Shown piece after piece: positions 9,101 to 16,745 of a DNA stretch of 64,000 nt. The first letter of the stretch is position 1. Each line of letters begins with the position of its first letter. A model generated the notes under the pieces. The model had not been told where the DNA came from and did not search any database. It saw nothing but the letters and a program-made list of their open reading frames with translations. Made by a program: the position numbers and the translations under genes. Where the stretch lies: the NCBI RefSeq assembly GCF_003201875.1, contig NZ_QJKD01000004.1:124001-188000 (forward strand). Direction: 5' to 3'. This DNA comes from Hungatella effluvii. Lineage in GTDB: Bacteria > Bacillota > Clostridia > Lachnospirales > Lachnospiraceae.

Positions 9101-9203
9101 ATAGCAGTCATCTCCTTTTTTTCTTTCTGTATATCCTTTACGTTATTCAGGCAGGTTTTTTCAACAAAAAAGCAAATATAATGGGATACCTGCAGTCCGG
9201 CCA

Positions 9204-9320
9204 TTATAAACTGCTGCCTGCTGCCCTGCGGCGTCCGATGAAGCGGAAGGCCAGGAAACCGGCAAGGGCCGTGAACAGGGTGGTAAGGATGAACTTTTTG
9301 GATGTAAACAGTTTTTTCAT
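9204..9320 (-). CDS. 38-residue single-helix membrane peptide
   Basis: A small gene reading MKKLFTSKKF followed by a hydrophobic helix and an Arg-rich end (GRRRAAGSSL). AAAGGAG lies at a good distance upstream of the ATG. The sequence parallels the N-terminus of the next protein in the operon (same MKK-h-F-x-S-K-x-F start, helix, and G-R-x-[KR] border), suggesting duplication of the anchor segment. It lies between the TadE-like gene and the DUF6550-like gene on the same strand. It may be an assembly factor or a minor pilin-like subunit; the role is unknown. Confidence 0.6.
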   Translation of the reverse strand: MKKLFTSKKFILTTLFTALAGFLAFRFIGRRRAAGSSL

Positions 9321-9366
9321 AAGAGTAAGCTCCTTTCATAGCTGGCGGCTGCATGTCTCTGGCAGC

Positions 9367-9873
9367 CTAAAATTTGGTGTTGTGGTAGCCGGTCAGTTCT
9401 ACGCGCCGGGTAATGGCGGGGTAAGAGTGGCCGAACATGTAGACATAGAACTCGACATTGCAGGTGAATACATACTCCACCCGGTCGCCTGTTACATGGA
9501 ACGCAAGGTGGATGTCCCTTACCCGGTAGTCATCCGTGGAAAGGGGGATCTTGTTTGCGAGGCCGTCTGTCACCATGTCCTCCAGCATGGCGGTATAGTC
9601 GCTGCTGGAGTAGAGGGTATTTAAGTATTCGCTGAAATTGGTCTCCCTCTGGGAACGGTAGGTGTCCGCATAGATGCTGGCGCTCAGGTTGTTCAGTTCC
9701 ATCTTTGCGCCGTTACGGATGTTGATGCAGGTGATGCGGATGGAGGCGTACAGCAGCAGGAAGGAGACCAGCATTACGATCCCCACCACAAAAAAGCAGG
9801 TAAAGATAGAAATATCCCCGCGGTCATTCCCGAGGAGATTCCTGGCTGTGCCTTTTTTCATACATTTCTTCAT
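9367..9873 (-). CDS. TadE/TadG-like pseudopilin
   Basis: About 168 residues: a basic leader, the motif NDRGD, a hydrophobic helix of about 22 residues directly after it, then an extracytoplasmic domain of about 120 residues with beta-strand character. This is the layout of TadE-like minor pseudopilins of Tad systems. The ATG at 9873 is preferred because GAGG lies 6 nt upstream; a GTG at 9885 overlaps the stop of the preceding gene. It shares the N-x-R-G-D motif with the gene before it and with the pilin-like gene at the end of the operon. Substrate status for the prepilin peptidase is inferred. Confidence 0.7.
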   Translation of the reverse strand: MKKCMKKGTARNLLGNDRGDISIFTCFFVVGIVMLVSFLLLYASIRITCINIRNGAKMELNNLSASIYADTYRSQRETNFSEYLNTLYSSSDYTAMLEDMVTDGLANKIPLSTDDYRVRDIHLAFHVTGDRVEYVFTCNVEFYVYMFGHSYPAITRRVELTGYHNTKF

Positions 9874-9881
9874 GGGGCACC

Positions 9882-10394
9882 TCACTTCCAGTAATGCTCA
9901 CTGACGCCCGCCCCTCTGGAGACAACCGTGATGTTCACCAGGTTGAAGTTCCAGAAGCCTCCCAGCTTTGCCCTGCCCGTGATGGTGATGTAGAAGGGTG
10001 TGCCCAGCTGGATGGCCCGGCTCATGCCGGACGGGGTAGGGGACTTGTAGGAGGCGTCAATGGAATAGGAGATATTTTCAGCCCCCTCGATCTGGGAACA
10101 GAGGAACTGAAAAAGCTGGTCGGTCTCCCCGTTGATGCCGCCGGAAAGCTGGATCTGCTTCACCATCTGGTCCGCACAGTGGTCCAGTTCCTGTTTGGTG
10201 GAGATGATGCTGAACAGGTTCAGGATGAAGGCCAGCAGGAGCACCGCAATGAAGATGAACACCACCGTACTGAAATAGTTGACGTCCCCGCGCTCATTTT
10301 TCAGTATGGCTGCCGGACTCCTACAGGATTGACCTTTATGGGGAGAGGCCCTGCCGGCTGCTTTGGACATTGTGCCTGGAATTGTCTGGGACAA
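9882..10394 (-). CDS. DUF4320-like, TadE-type pseudopilin; first gene of the pilus operon
   Basis: 170 residues. A basic N-terminal leader of about 30 residues ends in NERGD, followed by a hydrophobic helix (about 40-65) and a soluble domain with a conserved-looking D-x-C-A-D segment. I associate it with the DUF4320 family found in clostridial conjugative elements. The start is TTG with AGGCGGTGG about 7 nt upstream; an internal ATG lies 24 nt downstream. It is the first gene after a leader that contains an intrinsic terminator, so its expression probably depends on terminator readthrough. Likely a minor pilus subunit, inserted in the membrane and processed by the prepilin peptidase. Confidence 0.7.
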   Translation of the reverse strand: MSQTIPGTMSKAAGRASPHKGQSCRSPAAILKNERGDVNYFSTVVFIFIAVLLLAFILNLFSIISTKQELDHCADQMVKQIQLSGGINGETDQLFQFLCSQIEGAENISYSIDASYKSPTPSGMSRAIQLGTPFYITITGRAKLGGFWNFNLVNITVVSRGAGVSEHYWK

Positions 10395-10417
10395 AGTAAA
10401 ACCACCGCCTTTCTGAC

Positions 10418-10451
10418 AAAAACAGCCGTCTCCACGGATGGAAAACGGCTG
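10418..10451 (-). terminator. leader terminator of the Tad-like operon
   Basis: On the minus strand a 7-bp stem (CAGCCGT / ACGGCTG) is followed directly by five T. It lies between the promoter at 10476-10504 and the first gene of the operon, i.e. in the untranslated leader. Confidence 0.6.
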
Positions 10452-10475
10452 CTTTACATATTTTTGACTGTACCA

Positions 10476-10541
10476 AGTATAGCATGGATGCCTTTACGGG
10501 GAAAGAGCAGAACCGTGCCAATGTTGTGCCGATGATGTGCC
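10476..10541 (-). promoter_or_regulatory. promoter and phased operator of the Tad-like operon
   Basis: Minus strand: -10 TATACT (10481-10476) and a weak -35 TTTCCC (10504-10499) with a 17-bp spacer. Upstream, GGCAC boxes occur at 10515-10519, 10526-10530 and 10537-10541, exactly 11 bp apart. The arrangement, including a 16-bp offset between the -35 and the nearest box, is the same as at 25174-25249. Confidence 0.7.
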
Positions 10542-10565
10542 AATTTTTTATAATTATTGAAAGGC

Positions 10566-10593
10566 TTGATAGATTCTATATTAGTTGTATAAT
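10566..10593 (+). promoter_or_regulatory. promoter of the cyclase-like gene
   Basis: TTGATA (10566-10571) and TATAAT (10588-10593) with a 16-bp spacer, followed by a GGGGG ribosome site before the ATG at 10626. Confidence 0.65.
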
Positions 10594-10625
10594 AATTATG
10601 TGAAATTTATTAGGGGGAAATATAG

Positions 10626-11717
10626 ATGCAAAAAGATAATAAACAGGTTGAACCTATAAAAGAATATTATATTGCATATTTTGATTTACTGGGATATAAA
10701 AATTTTTTTGAAAAGAATCCAGAAAGGGTAGGAGCCTTTTTAAATACAATATATGAAGCAATCCAAAATACAAAATCATATATACAAGATATAGATGCTT
10801 CTCCAATTATTAGAGGACTTGGTGAAATATCTATTCAAGTAAAAATATTTTCGGATAATATTTTATTATGTTTGGAAAGAAGCGTTGAGCAAATAGAATA
10901 TTTGCGGTTTTTGGCATTTGTATCCATTGTAGCAGATATACAACGGAATTTTATTTTACAATATGATTTATTTTTACGAGGCGGAATAACAATTGGTTCG
11001 CTTTCATTTAATGAAGACTTTATTTTTGGACAAGGCTTAATTGATGCTGTTGCACTAGAAGAAACAGCAATATATCCAAGGATTATTATTGGACAACCAG
11101 TCCTTGATTATATTTTACAGACACATTTTATAAAATCTGAGGATTTAAAGAAAGCCTGTGAAATTGAAAATCGTGCACATGCCGGTGAACATATTTCGGA
11201 TGAAGAACTTAAATTTTGTAATGATATTATTCCTGCAGTTAATATGGAAAAGTTTTATTTACAATGGAGAGATCATCTTATTCTTAGAACATCTGATGAA
11301 GCAGTAGTTTTGAATTATTTATATTGTATTGACGTAAATACAATGATTCCTCAAACCGCTAAGGAGCAGATATTAGAATATGTTAAAAAAATTTCTCCAA
11401 GTGACTATCAAAGGTTTAGTAATCTTAATCCAAACCAAAAACTCCGATTGGAGCAGCATAAAAAACATATTATTCATAAGATTAACGAATATGGAAAATA
11501 TGATGACCTGGAAATATCTGCGTGTAAAGAAGCACATTATAGAGAACGCATTCTTAAAAAATATTTATGGGCATTATCCTTTCACAATTATGTGTGTACA
11601 ATATATCATTTTCCAGAGTGTATGATTAAATCAGGGAGTACTTGTGATATTAGATTTATGAAAATGACTGCAAAAGTATTTGATGATGACGCATTGCACT
11701 CAAATGAAATCTTCTAA
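10626..11717 (+). CDS. class III nucleotide cyclase-like protein (Pycsar PycC-like), orphan
   Basis: A 363-residue AT-rich gene on the opposite strand to its GC-rich neighbours. The N-terminal half carries the layout of a class III cyclase: AYFDLLGYKNF with Asp20, IFSDN with Asp77 (the two expected metal ligands), then LRGGI (118-121), a FG-x-G-L motif (134-138) and A-x-x-LE-x5-YPR (141-152). This combination is what I know from the cyclases of Pycsar antiphage systems, which make cCMP or cUMP. The C-terminal 170 residues are not recognised. No TIR, TM or cyclic-nucleotide-binding effector gene lies beside it. It has its own promoter and a strong terminator, as expected of cargo. Cyclase activity and nucleotide choice cannot be read from the sequence. 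Confidence 0.6.
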   Translation: MQKDNKQVEPIKEYYIAYFDLLGYKNFFEKNPERVGAFLNTIYEAIQNTKSYIQDIDASPIIRGLGEISIQVKIFSDNILLCLERSVEQIEYLRFLAFVSIVADIQRNFILQYDLFLRGGITIGSLSFNEDFIFGQGLIDAVALEETAIYPRIIIGQPVLDYILQTHFIKSEDLKKACEIENRAHAGEHISDEELKFCNDIIPAVNMEKFYLQWRDHLILRTSDEAVVLNYLYCIDVNTMIPQTAKEQILEYVKKISPSDYQRFSNLNPNQKLRLEQHKKHIIHKINEYGKYDDLEISACKEAHYRERILKKYLWALSFHNYVCTIYHFPECMIKSGSTCDIRFMKMTAKVFDDDALHSNEIF

Positions 11718-11798
11718 AAATGTGAGTTATGAAGTAAGAAATATTCGAGCTGATTATAATACCATATGAAAATGAAATATGGGAGGAATAGAAAATAA

Positions 11799-11838
11799 AA
11801 AATTCGGAACTGCTTATAAATTTGCAGTTCCGAATTTT
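11799..11838. terminator. bidirectional terminator
   Basis: A perfect 15-bp stem (AAAATTCGGAACTGC / GCAGTTCCGAATTTT) with a 10-nt AT loop. Its ends supply a T run on both strands, serving the plus-strand cyclase-like gene and the minus-strand T4SS operon. Confidence 0.9.
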
Positions 11839-11851
11839 ACTATTCCGGAAA

Positions 11852-13402
11852 TCACAGATTCTGCCGAATAATCCGTGTAATGATCCCCACGGCCACGCCC
11901 CGCTCTTCATCCAGACGTGTCACGGCAAAGCTTACATCATCCTTCTTGCCGGGAGTCCGGTAGTCATAGCAGGAGTGGGCCACCGCATTGACGCCGTTGG
12001 ACAGCCGGATATAGACCACGCCCTTATGTACATCCGTGACCTTGCCGGCATACTTGCTCTGGATACGGCATTTTTTCAGGTTGTCATGGCTGGTGTTCTG
12101 GGACACGCTCTTGATGTCAGCTTTGATTCCCATATCCTCCAGGCTGTCACGGCGCACGCTCAGGATACGCACAAGCACCTGGTCACCCACGGAAAACCGC
12201 TCGTGGGCATCCCCGATCCACTCCCAGGCCAGGTCACGGGCCATGATGGAGCATTCTACACCGAAAACCTCTACCCGGATGACTTTTTCTGCCACAGCAA
12301 TCACACGGGCCTGGGCGATACGGCCTTCGTAAATGCGGTACATCCCCATGGCATCCGTATCCAGATAGAAGATCTGCCGTTTCCGGAGCATGGCTTCTTT
12401 CCGGCTTGCCACCACGCTGCGGGATTTGGAATCAATGCCTTTTACAATAAAGTCGATTTCCGCGCCAAGCATGTTGCCGAGGATCTTGTTCTGGCGCAGC
12501 ATCAGCTCCGCATATTCCTGCCCGGAAGGGCTGCGGCCGATATTGATCATCATCTCTTTTAAGGGAATCACAATGCGGAATCCCTTGTAGTCTACGATGG
12601 AAATGGTCTTGCCATTGTCCGTCTGCTCAATCCCGCCAAGCTGTCCGGTAAGGATGCGCCTGGTGCGGTAGGCGTTGTGGATCTCATGCCAGATGGCATC
12701 CTCGCGGGATTCCTCGGTCTCTACTTCTCCCCGGACTTCCAGTGTCAGGACAGGAGCATCCTCTTTTCTGTTTCTGGCACGCCGGGAGGGCGGAACTGTA
12801 GTTCCTGTTTCCCTTTCGCCAGAAGGGAGGGGTGTTTCTTCCGGTCCGGCCCAGGCAGGCGGTACATCTTCCTGGGGGATTGTTTCTTCTCCTTCGTCTG
12901 TATCAGGAACTGCGGCAGTATCCGGGAAATCCGGCACACCATCAGAAACTGCTTCCGGTGTATCCTTCATTTCTGTATCCGTTTCCTTTGTTTCTCCGCC
13001 ATTTCCTTCAGGAGTTTTCTCTTTCTTACTGCGTGTGGTGCGCCTGGTCTTTGCAGCGGGGGCATCTGTTTCAGGAGATGCTGCAGATTCCGGTTGTACT
13101 TCACCGGAACTGCCGGCATCATACTCAGTACCAGAGCCGTCCATATCCCCCAACACTTCCCCAAACATTTCCTCTTCTGTAAGCTCCGGGAGCATTCCGT
13201 CTTCCATATCCGGCCCCTCTGCCGGTTCCTGGTCCATGCTTCCCAGCAGCTCATTTAAGTCCATGCCATCCCCGTCAGTTTCAGGCGGCATGCCGTCTCC
13301 TTCAGTGAGGGAAGCTCCGGTCTCTGTGTCCGTTCCGTCCAAAGGAGTGTTTTCTCCCATAGAAGGGTTTTCCAGTTCCATAAGTTCCTTTTTTCTTGCC
13401 AT
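11852..13402 (-). CDS. S1/OB-fold RNA-binding protein of the conjugation operon
   Basis: A 516-residue protein in two parts. The first 200 residues or so are acidic, rich in Glu, Asp, Pro, Ser and Thr, and interrupted by a basic patch (KTRRTTRSKK). The C-terminal half is folded and contains an S1-type domain (around 350-425, from IYEGRIAQARVIAV to VGDQVLVRILSV) and a second OB-like repeat (around 447-513). S1 domains bind single-stranded nucleic acid. It is the last gene of the T4SS operon, just before the terminator, and starts with GGAGG 7 nt upstream. A role in RNA-level control or DNA processing of the element is possible; which one is unknown. Confidence 0.7.
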   Translation of the reverse strand: MARKKELMELENPSMGENTPLDGTDTETGASLTEGDGMPPETDGDGMDLNELLGSMDQEPAEGPDMEDGMLPELTEEEMFGEVLGDMDGSGTEYDAGSSGEVQPESAASPETDAPAAKTRRTTRSKKEKTPEGNGGETKETDTEMKDTPEAVSDGVPDFPDTAAVPDTDEGEETIPQEDVPPAWAGPEETPLPSGERETGTTVPPSRRARNRKEDAPVLTLEVRGEVETEESREDAIWHEIHNAYRTRRILTGQLGGIEQTDNGKTISIVDYKGFRIVIPLKEMMINIGRSPSGQEYAELMLRQNKILGNMLGAEIDFIVKGIDSKSRSVVASRKEAMLRKRQIFYLDTDAMGMYRIYEGRIAQARVIAVAEKVIRVEVFGVECSIMARDLAWEWIGDAHERFSVGDQVLVRILSVRRDSLEDMGIKADIKSVSQNTSHDNLKKCRIQSKYAGKVTDVHKGVVYIRLSNGVNAVAHSCYDYRTPGKKDDVSFAVTRLDEERGVAVGIITRIIRQNL

Positions 13403-13471
13403 GTGTTTACCTCCATAGTGTTGTTATTTTATTTCACAGCCCGGAAATGAGCTGCTCCATAGCGTTCTGTG

Positions 13472-15484
13472 TTAGGACATGATGGAATCCCTGTCCGTGG
13501 ATACGATTCCGGCAGGCGTGCCGGAAGATGCGGTTGGGGCAGCCTTTCCCCGATCAGCTGCCGGTGGTTTTTGCTGTGCGCCTGCCGTTGATGGCTTTGG
13601 AGTTCCTTTCACAGCGGGTTTTGTACCGGTTTTGGAAGCAGCCCCGGATGATGCCTTTGGCGCATTTTTTGCAGTCTGTTTTTGTGGAGCGTGCTTTGCC
13701 ACAGGTTCCGGCGCGGCAGCGGTTTCCATTTCCAGCCGCCTCCATTCCGGGATGTGGGCGGATGCCTTGCAGGAGCGCAGCAGGGGATATTCCGGGTGTC
13801 TGGAATAGTCCATTTTGTCCACTTTTAAGGTTTTCTTTCCCCGGATGATCACGAGTGCTTCGTCAATGGGCAGGCGCAACACTTCATCCGGCGTCAGCAC
13901 GGGCCGTTTCCCCACGCCGCTGGTCTCCCGGTATTCCGGTGTGTAGTTGGAGATCCGCCAGGTCCCTAACTGTTTGGACTTGCTGGAGACCGCCACGCTG
14001 GCCAGCCCGGTGCGGGAGGAGACAAATTCCGCGGTCAGGGGGTCGGTGCATCCCAGAAAGAGCTGGACGTCACAATTCCCCAGAATTTCCTGCCAGAGGT
14101 TCAGCGGATACCGGTTCTGCAGGCCCGCAAGGTTCTGGAACACGCAGGACATGGAGATATTCCGGGAGCGGATGACGCTCAGGCGCCGGGAAAGGTCCGG
14201 GATGGTGCCGCAGGCGGTCAGCTCCTCCCCCAAAACATGGACGGGCACCGGGAGCCTCCCGCCCTCGCAGTTTTTGTCCGCATACCGCACCAGCTTGATG
14301 AACACGAAGGACAGAAACAGGGACGCCAGGAAGTCGAAGGTGCTGTCCTGGTCGCTGGTCACAAGGAAATAGGCACAGGGCTTCTGTCCTAAGAGTTCTA
14401 AATCAATCTCGTCCCTTGCGGTGATCTTTTTGATCAGTTCGGACTGGAACACCTGCAGGCGGCTCCCCAGCCCGATGATCACGCCGCTGCGCACGGAATC
14501 GGATGCCTGTTTGAACAGGCTGTAAGGCGCCTTTGCCGGGTGGCTGATGGGCAGCACTTCAAACAGGCTGTTCAATGCGGTTTCCGAATTCAGGGTAATG
14601 AGCTGGTAGACCTGGCCCATGTTCCGGTTTTCCGGCGGGTAGCCCTTATCCACATACAGCACCAGCGCCTTTAACAGGTTCATTTCCGCGGAATCCCAGA
14701 AATGGTCTCCCTTGCCGCCGCCCGTGGTGTTTCTGATGATGACATCCACGAAGAGCTGCGCCATCAGTTCCTGCCCTTCCACTTCCGAGAGGCAGTTCCA
14801 GGAATCCGAGTTTTCCGGACTGACCAGGTTGAACACGTGGACGGTATAGCCTTTGTCACGCAGGTACTCGCTGGATTTTTCGTACAGCTCCGATTTGGGG
14901 TCGCAGATTACCAGGGATTCCCCGCGGGATACCCCCTGCAGAATGCGGTTCATGCAGAAGGAGCGTGTCTTCATGGAGCCGCTGGCGCCGTAGACTGCCA
15001 GGTTGCTGTTGAGCCTTGTCTTCTCCGGCACGCAGACCGCTTTCCTGTCCAGCATGCCCAGCACGATCCCCTGGTAACGGTGCAGGTCTGCCACCAGCTC
15101 CAGAACGCCGGCCATTTCCTTCCGGCTCATCCATCCGGACGTGCCGTAGGTGCCCCTGGCGGAATAGGTGAAATTCCGGTCCTCGTCATATTCCCCGGTA
15201 TCGCTGTAACCGATCCGCATGACAAGGAGCAGAAGCACCGCCAGTAATCCGATGCAGATAAATATCCCGTAGATCCCGTATGGGGGATGCACCGCCGCAC
15301 GGAGGCAGGCGGACAGGCCCGGAGAGGGGGACAGGGGAGAAGTGCCGTCCCCCGGATAGCCGCCGCCCTGTTTCCAGAGGGCGTAGTTGCCGATGAACTG
15401 CCCCAGGTAGCCGCCCGCATACAGGATGGCAAGGATAGCTATGGGGGCAGTGACCAGTCCTTTCAGTAGTTTTTTCTTGTCTAT
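13472..15484 (-). CDS. virD4: VirD4/TraG-type coupling protein, apparent ATA start
   Basis: The T4SS coupling ATPase that hands the relaxase-DNA complex to the channel. The frame encodes two N-terminal helices, one near residues 8-30 and one near 75-95, then a Walker A variant GASGSMKT, a DPKSELYE motif after it, a Walker B-like region (VHVLGEELTACG), and motifs typical of VirD4 (GCTDPLTAEFVSSRTG). A Pro/Ala/Lys-rich tail ends it. The only standard in-frame start is GTG at 15292, which would delete the first helix. Sixty-four more codons are open up to ATA at 15484, which overlaps the upstream stop as ATAG and has AAAGGAGG at proper spacing. I therefore take ATA as the start. Confidence 0.85.
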   Translation of the reverse strand: MDKKKLLKGLVTAPIAILAILYAGGYLGQFIGNYALWKQGGGYPGDGTSPLSPSPGLSACLRAAVHPPYGIYGIFICIGLLAVLLLLVMRIGYSDTGEYDEDRNFTYSARGTYGTSGWMSRKEMAGVLELVADLHRYQGIVLGMLDRKAVCVPEKTRLNSNLAVYGASGSMKTRSFCMNRILQGVSRGESLVICDPKSELYEKSSEYLRDKGYTVHVFNLVSPENSDSWNCLSEVEGQELMAQLFVDVIIRNTTGGGKGDHFWDSAEMNLLKALVLYVDKGYPPENRNMGQVYQLITLNSETALNSLFEVLPISHPAKAPYSLFKQASDSVRSGVIIGLGSRLQVFQSELIKKITARDEIDLELLGQKPCAYFLVTSDQDSTFDFLASLFLSFVFIKLVRYADKNCEGGRLPVPVHVLGEELTACGTIPDLSRRLSVIRSRNISMSCVFQNLAGLQNRYPLNLWQEILGNCDVQLFLGCTDPLTAEFVSSRTGLASVAVSSKSKQLGTWRISNYTPEYRETSGVGKRPVLTPDEVLRLPIDEALVIIRGKKTLKVDKMDYSRHPEYPLLRSCKASAHIPEWRRLEMETAAAPEPVAKHAPQKQTAKNAPKASSGAASKTGTKPAVKGTPKPSTAGAQQKPPAADRGKAAPTASSGTPAGIVSTDRDSIMS

Positions 15485-16602
15485 GGGAAAAACCTCCTTT
15501 CAAATTTTTCAAAGCTGATGGTGGAAAACTCTGCCTGCCCGCCGCAGAAGCGGTGGAGGACTTCTTTCTGGAAGTCAAAGCAGATCAGGATTCCTTTCCT
15601 CCCCTGTAGCTGGAGCGCCGTGTGGAAACGGTTGATGCGGGGGATGTCCAGAAAGTAACCGAACAGCACCGGGTTTCCGTTCTGGTCCAGGGCGTCATGT
15701 TCTATGGGAAGGCCCGCATCCTTTGGGGTAAAGCCCTGCATCAGCAGGTTGTCAAGTTCCGTTGTTTTTACAGGGTCGCATAAGAGTTTCAGCAGCGTAT
15801 CCCCGTAATGGTCATTGGTCAGGTAGTAAAAATGCTCATAATTCCCGTCCAGAAGGAAGAAGCAGCGGGTATGGCTGTCGCCTTCTTCCAGAATCTGATA
15901 AAAAGGTTCCAGAGTATTGCAAAACAGCAGGCCGGAAACTTCCGTCCGGGCATACTGGGAGGCCATCCGCTGGTGGCAGAGGACCATTCTCAAAAGGACC
16001 TGCGCCCGCTGCTCTGCGCGGTAGTCCCATTTTGCCATATACGGGCCGCTGTTATAGGTAAGGAAGATGCCGGACGGTGCAAGGAGCACGCCGGTCATAC
16101 GGGAACTTCTGATCTTTACCATCTCAATCCCCATTTCCTTAACCTCACGGGAACCGTAAAAGGCAGGGGTTTTCAGGGCAGGGAGGGGAACCGCTTCCAG
16201 TAAAAAGACCGGGGGCTTTTCGTCCCGGAAGACAGCCACGCCTGCGTTCAGCATGGAGGCATAAGTCTCCGCTGTCCGGTGCAGCCTCATCCTTCTCGTC
16301 ACTTCGCTCCTGATCCGGTTGGTGTCCGTATCCCCGGTAAGGTAAAAGGAAAACCGTTCGGGGTTCTCTGCCAGAAGTATGCCCTTTGCCCGCCGTCCCA
16401 GGCGGAAACCACGCAGCCTGTCTTTGTAGAATACCCGCAGCAGCCCCTCCTTTTTTAGTGAAGTTATGACCGCCTCCATATAACTGGAGCTGTCGTGGAT
16501 GCGGGGGAGAAGGCTGGACGGGAACTCGCCGCAGACGGCGGCCAGTTCGAGCAGGTAACGGCCCAGTGTGTCCTGCCTGGGGAATGTGTCCTTATGGGAC
16601 AT
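15481..16602 (-). CDS. conserved element protein with N-terminal winged-helix-like region
   Basis: 373 residues, cytoplasmic by appearance, no membrane segment. Residues 10-80 look like a winged helix (a helix-turn-helix followed by a basic beta wing with LLRVFYKDRLRGFRLG). The remainder is a mixed alpha/beta domain that I do not recognise. AAAGGAGG lies upstream of the ATG. Its stop overlaps the presumed start of the coupling protein, so the two are translationally linked. The layout is reminiscent of replication-relaxation accessory proteins of Gram-positive mobile elements, which would fit a gene beside the coupling protein, but this is a weak analogy. Confidence 0.55.
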   Translation of the reverse strand: MSHKDTFPRQDTLGRYLLELAAVCGEFPSSLLPRIHDSSSYMEAVITSLKKEGLLRVFYKDRLRGFRLGRRAKGILLAENPERFSFYLTGDTDTNRIRSEVTRRMRLHRTAETYASMLNAGVAVFRDEKPPVFLLEAVPLPALKTPAFYGSREVKEMGIEMVKIRSSRMTGVLLAPSGIFLTYNSGPYMAKWDYRAEQRAQVLLRMVLCHQRMASQYARTEVSGLLFCNTLEPFYQILEEGDSHTRCFFLLDGNYEHFYYLTNDHYGDTLLKLLCDPVKTTELDNLLMQGFTPKDAGLPIEHDALDQNGNPVLFGYFLDIPRINRFHTALQLQGRKGILICFDFQKEVLHRFCGGQAEFSTISFEKFERRFFP

Positions 16603-16745
16603 AAAAAATCACCTCCTTTCCCGGTTTTTTACCGGGGCGGCTAAAGACTTCGGTAAACAGGGTTTATATCCGCCGCAGATAAAGCCCAATAAATGCAATG
16701 TTTTTCTGATCCTGGCTGTATGGAGTGGAGAAAGCCTGAAAACCA

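Noticed and set aside
12675-13418. Ser/Val-rich 247-residue plus-strand frame
   Set aside because: Antisense to the acidic disordered part of the S1-domain protein; low complexity is explained by codon complementarity.
16603-16745. Small frame in the gap between the RusA-like gene and the next gene
   Set aside because: No ribosome site, and the frame overlaps the RusA-like gene antithetically; nothing convincing.
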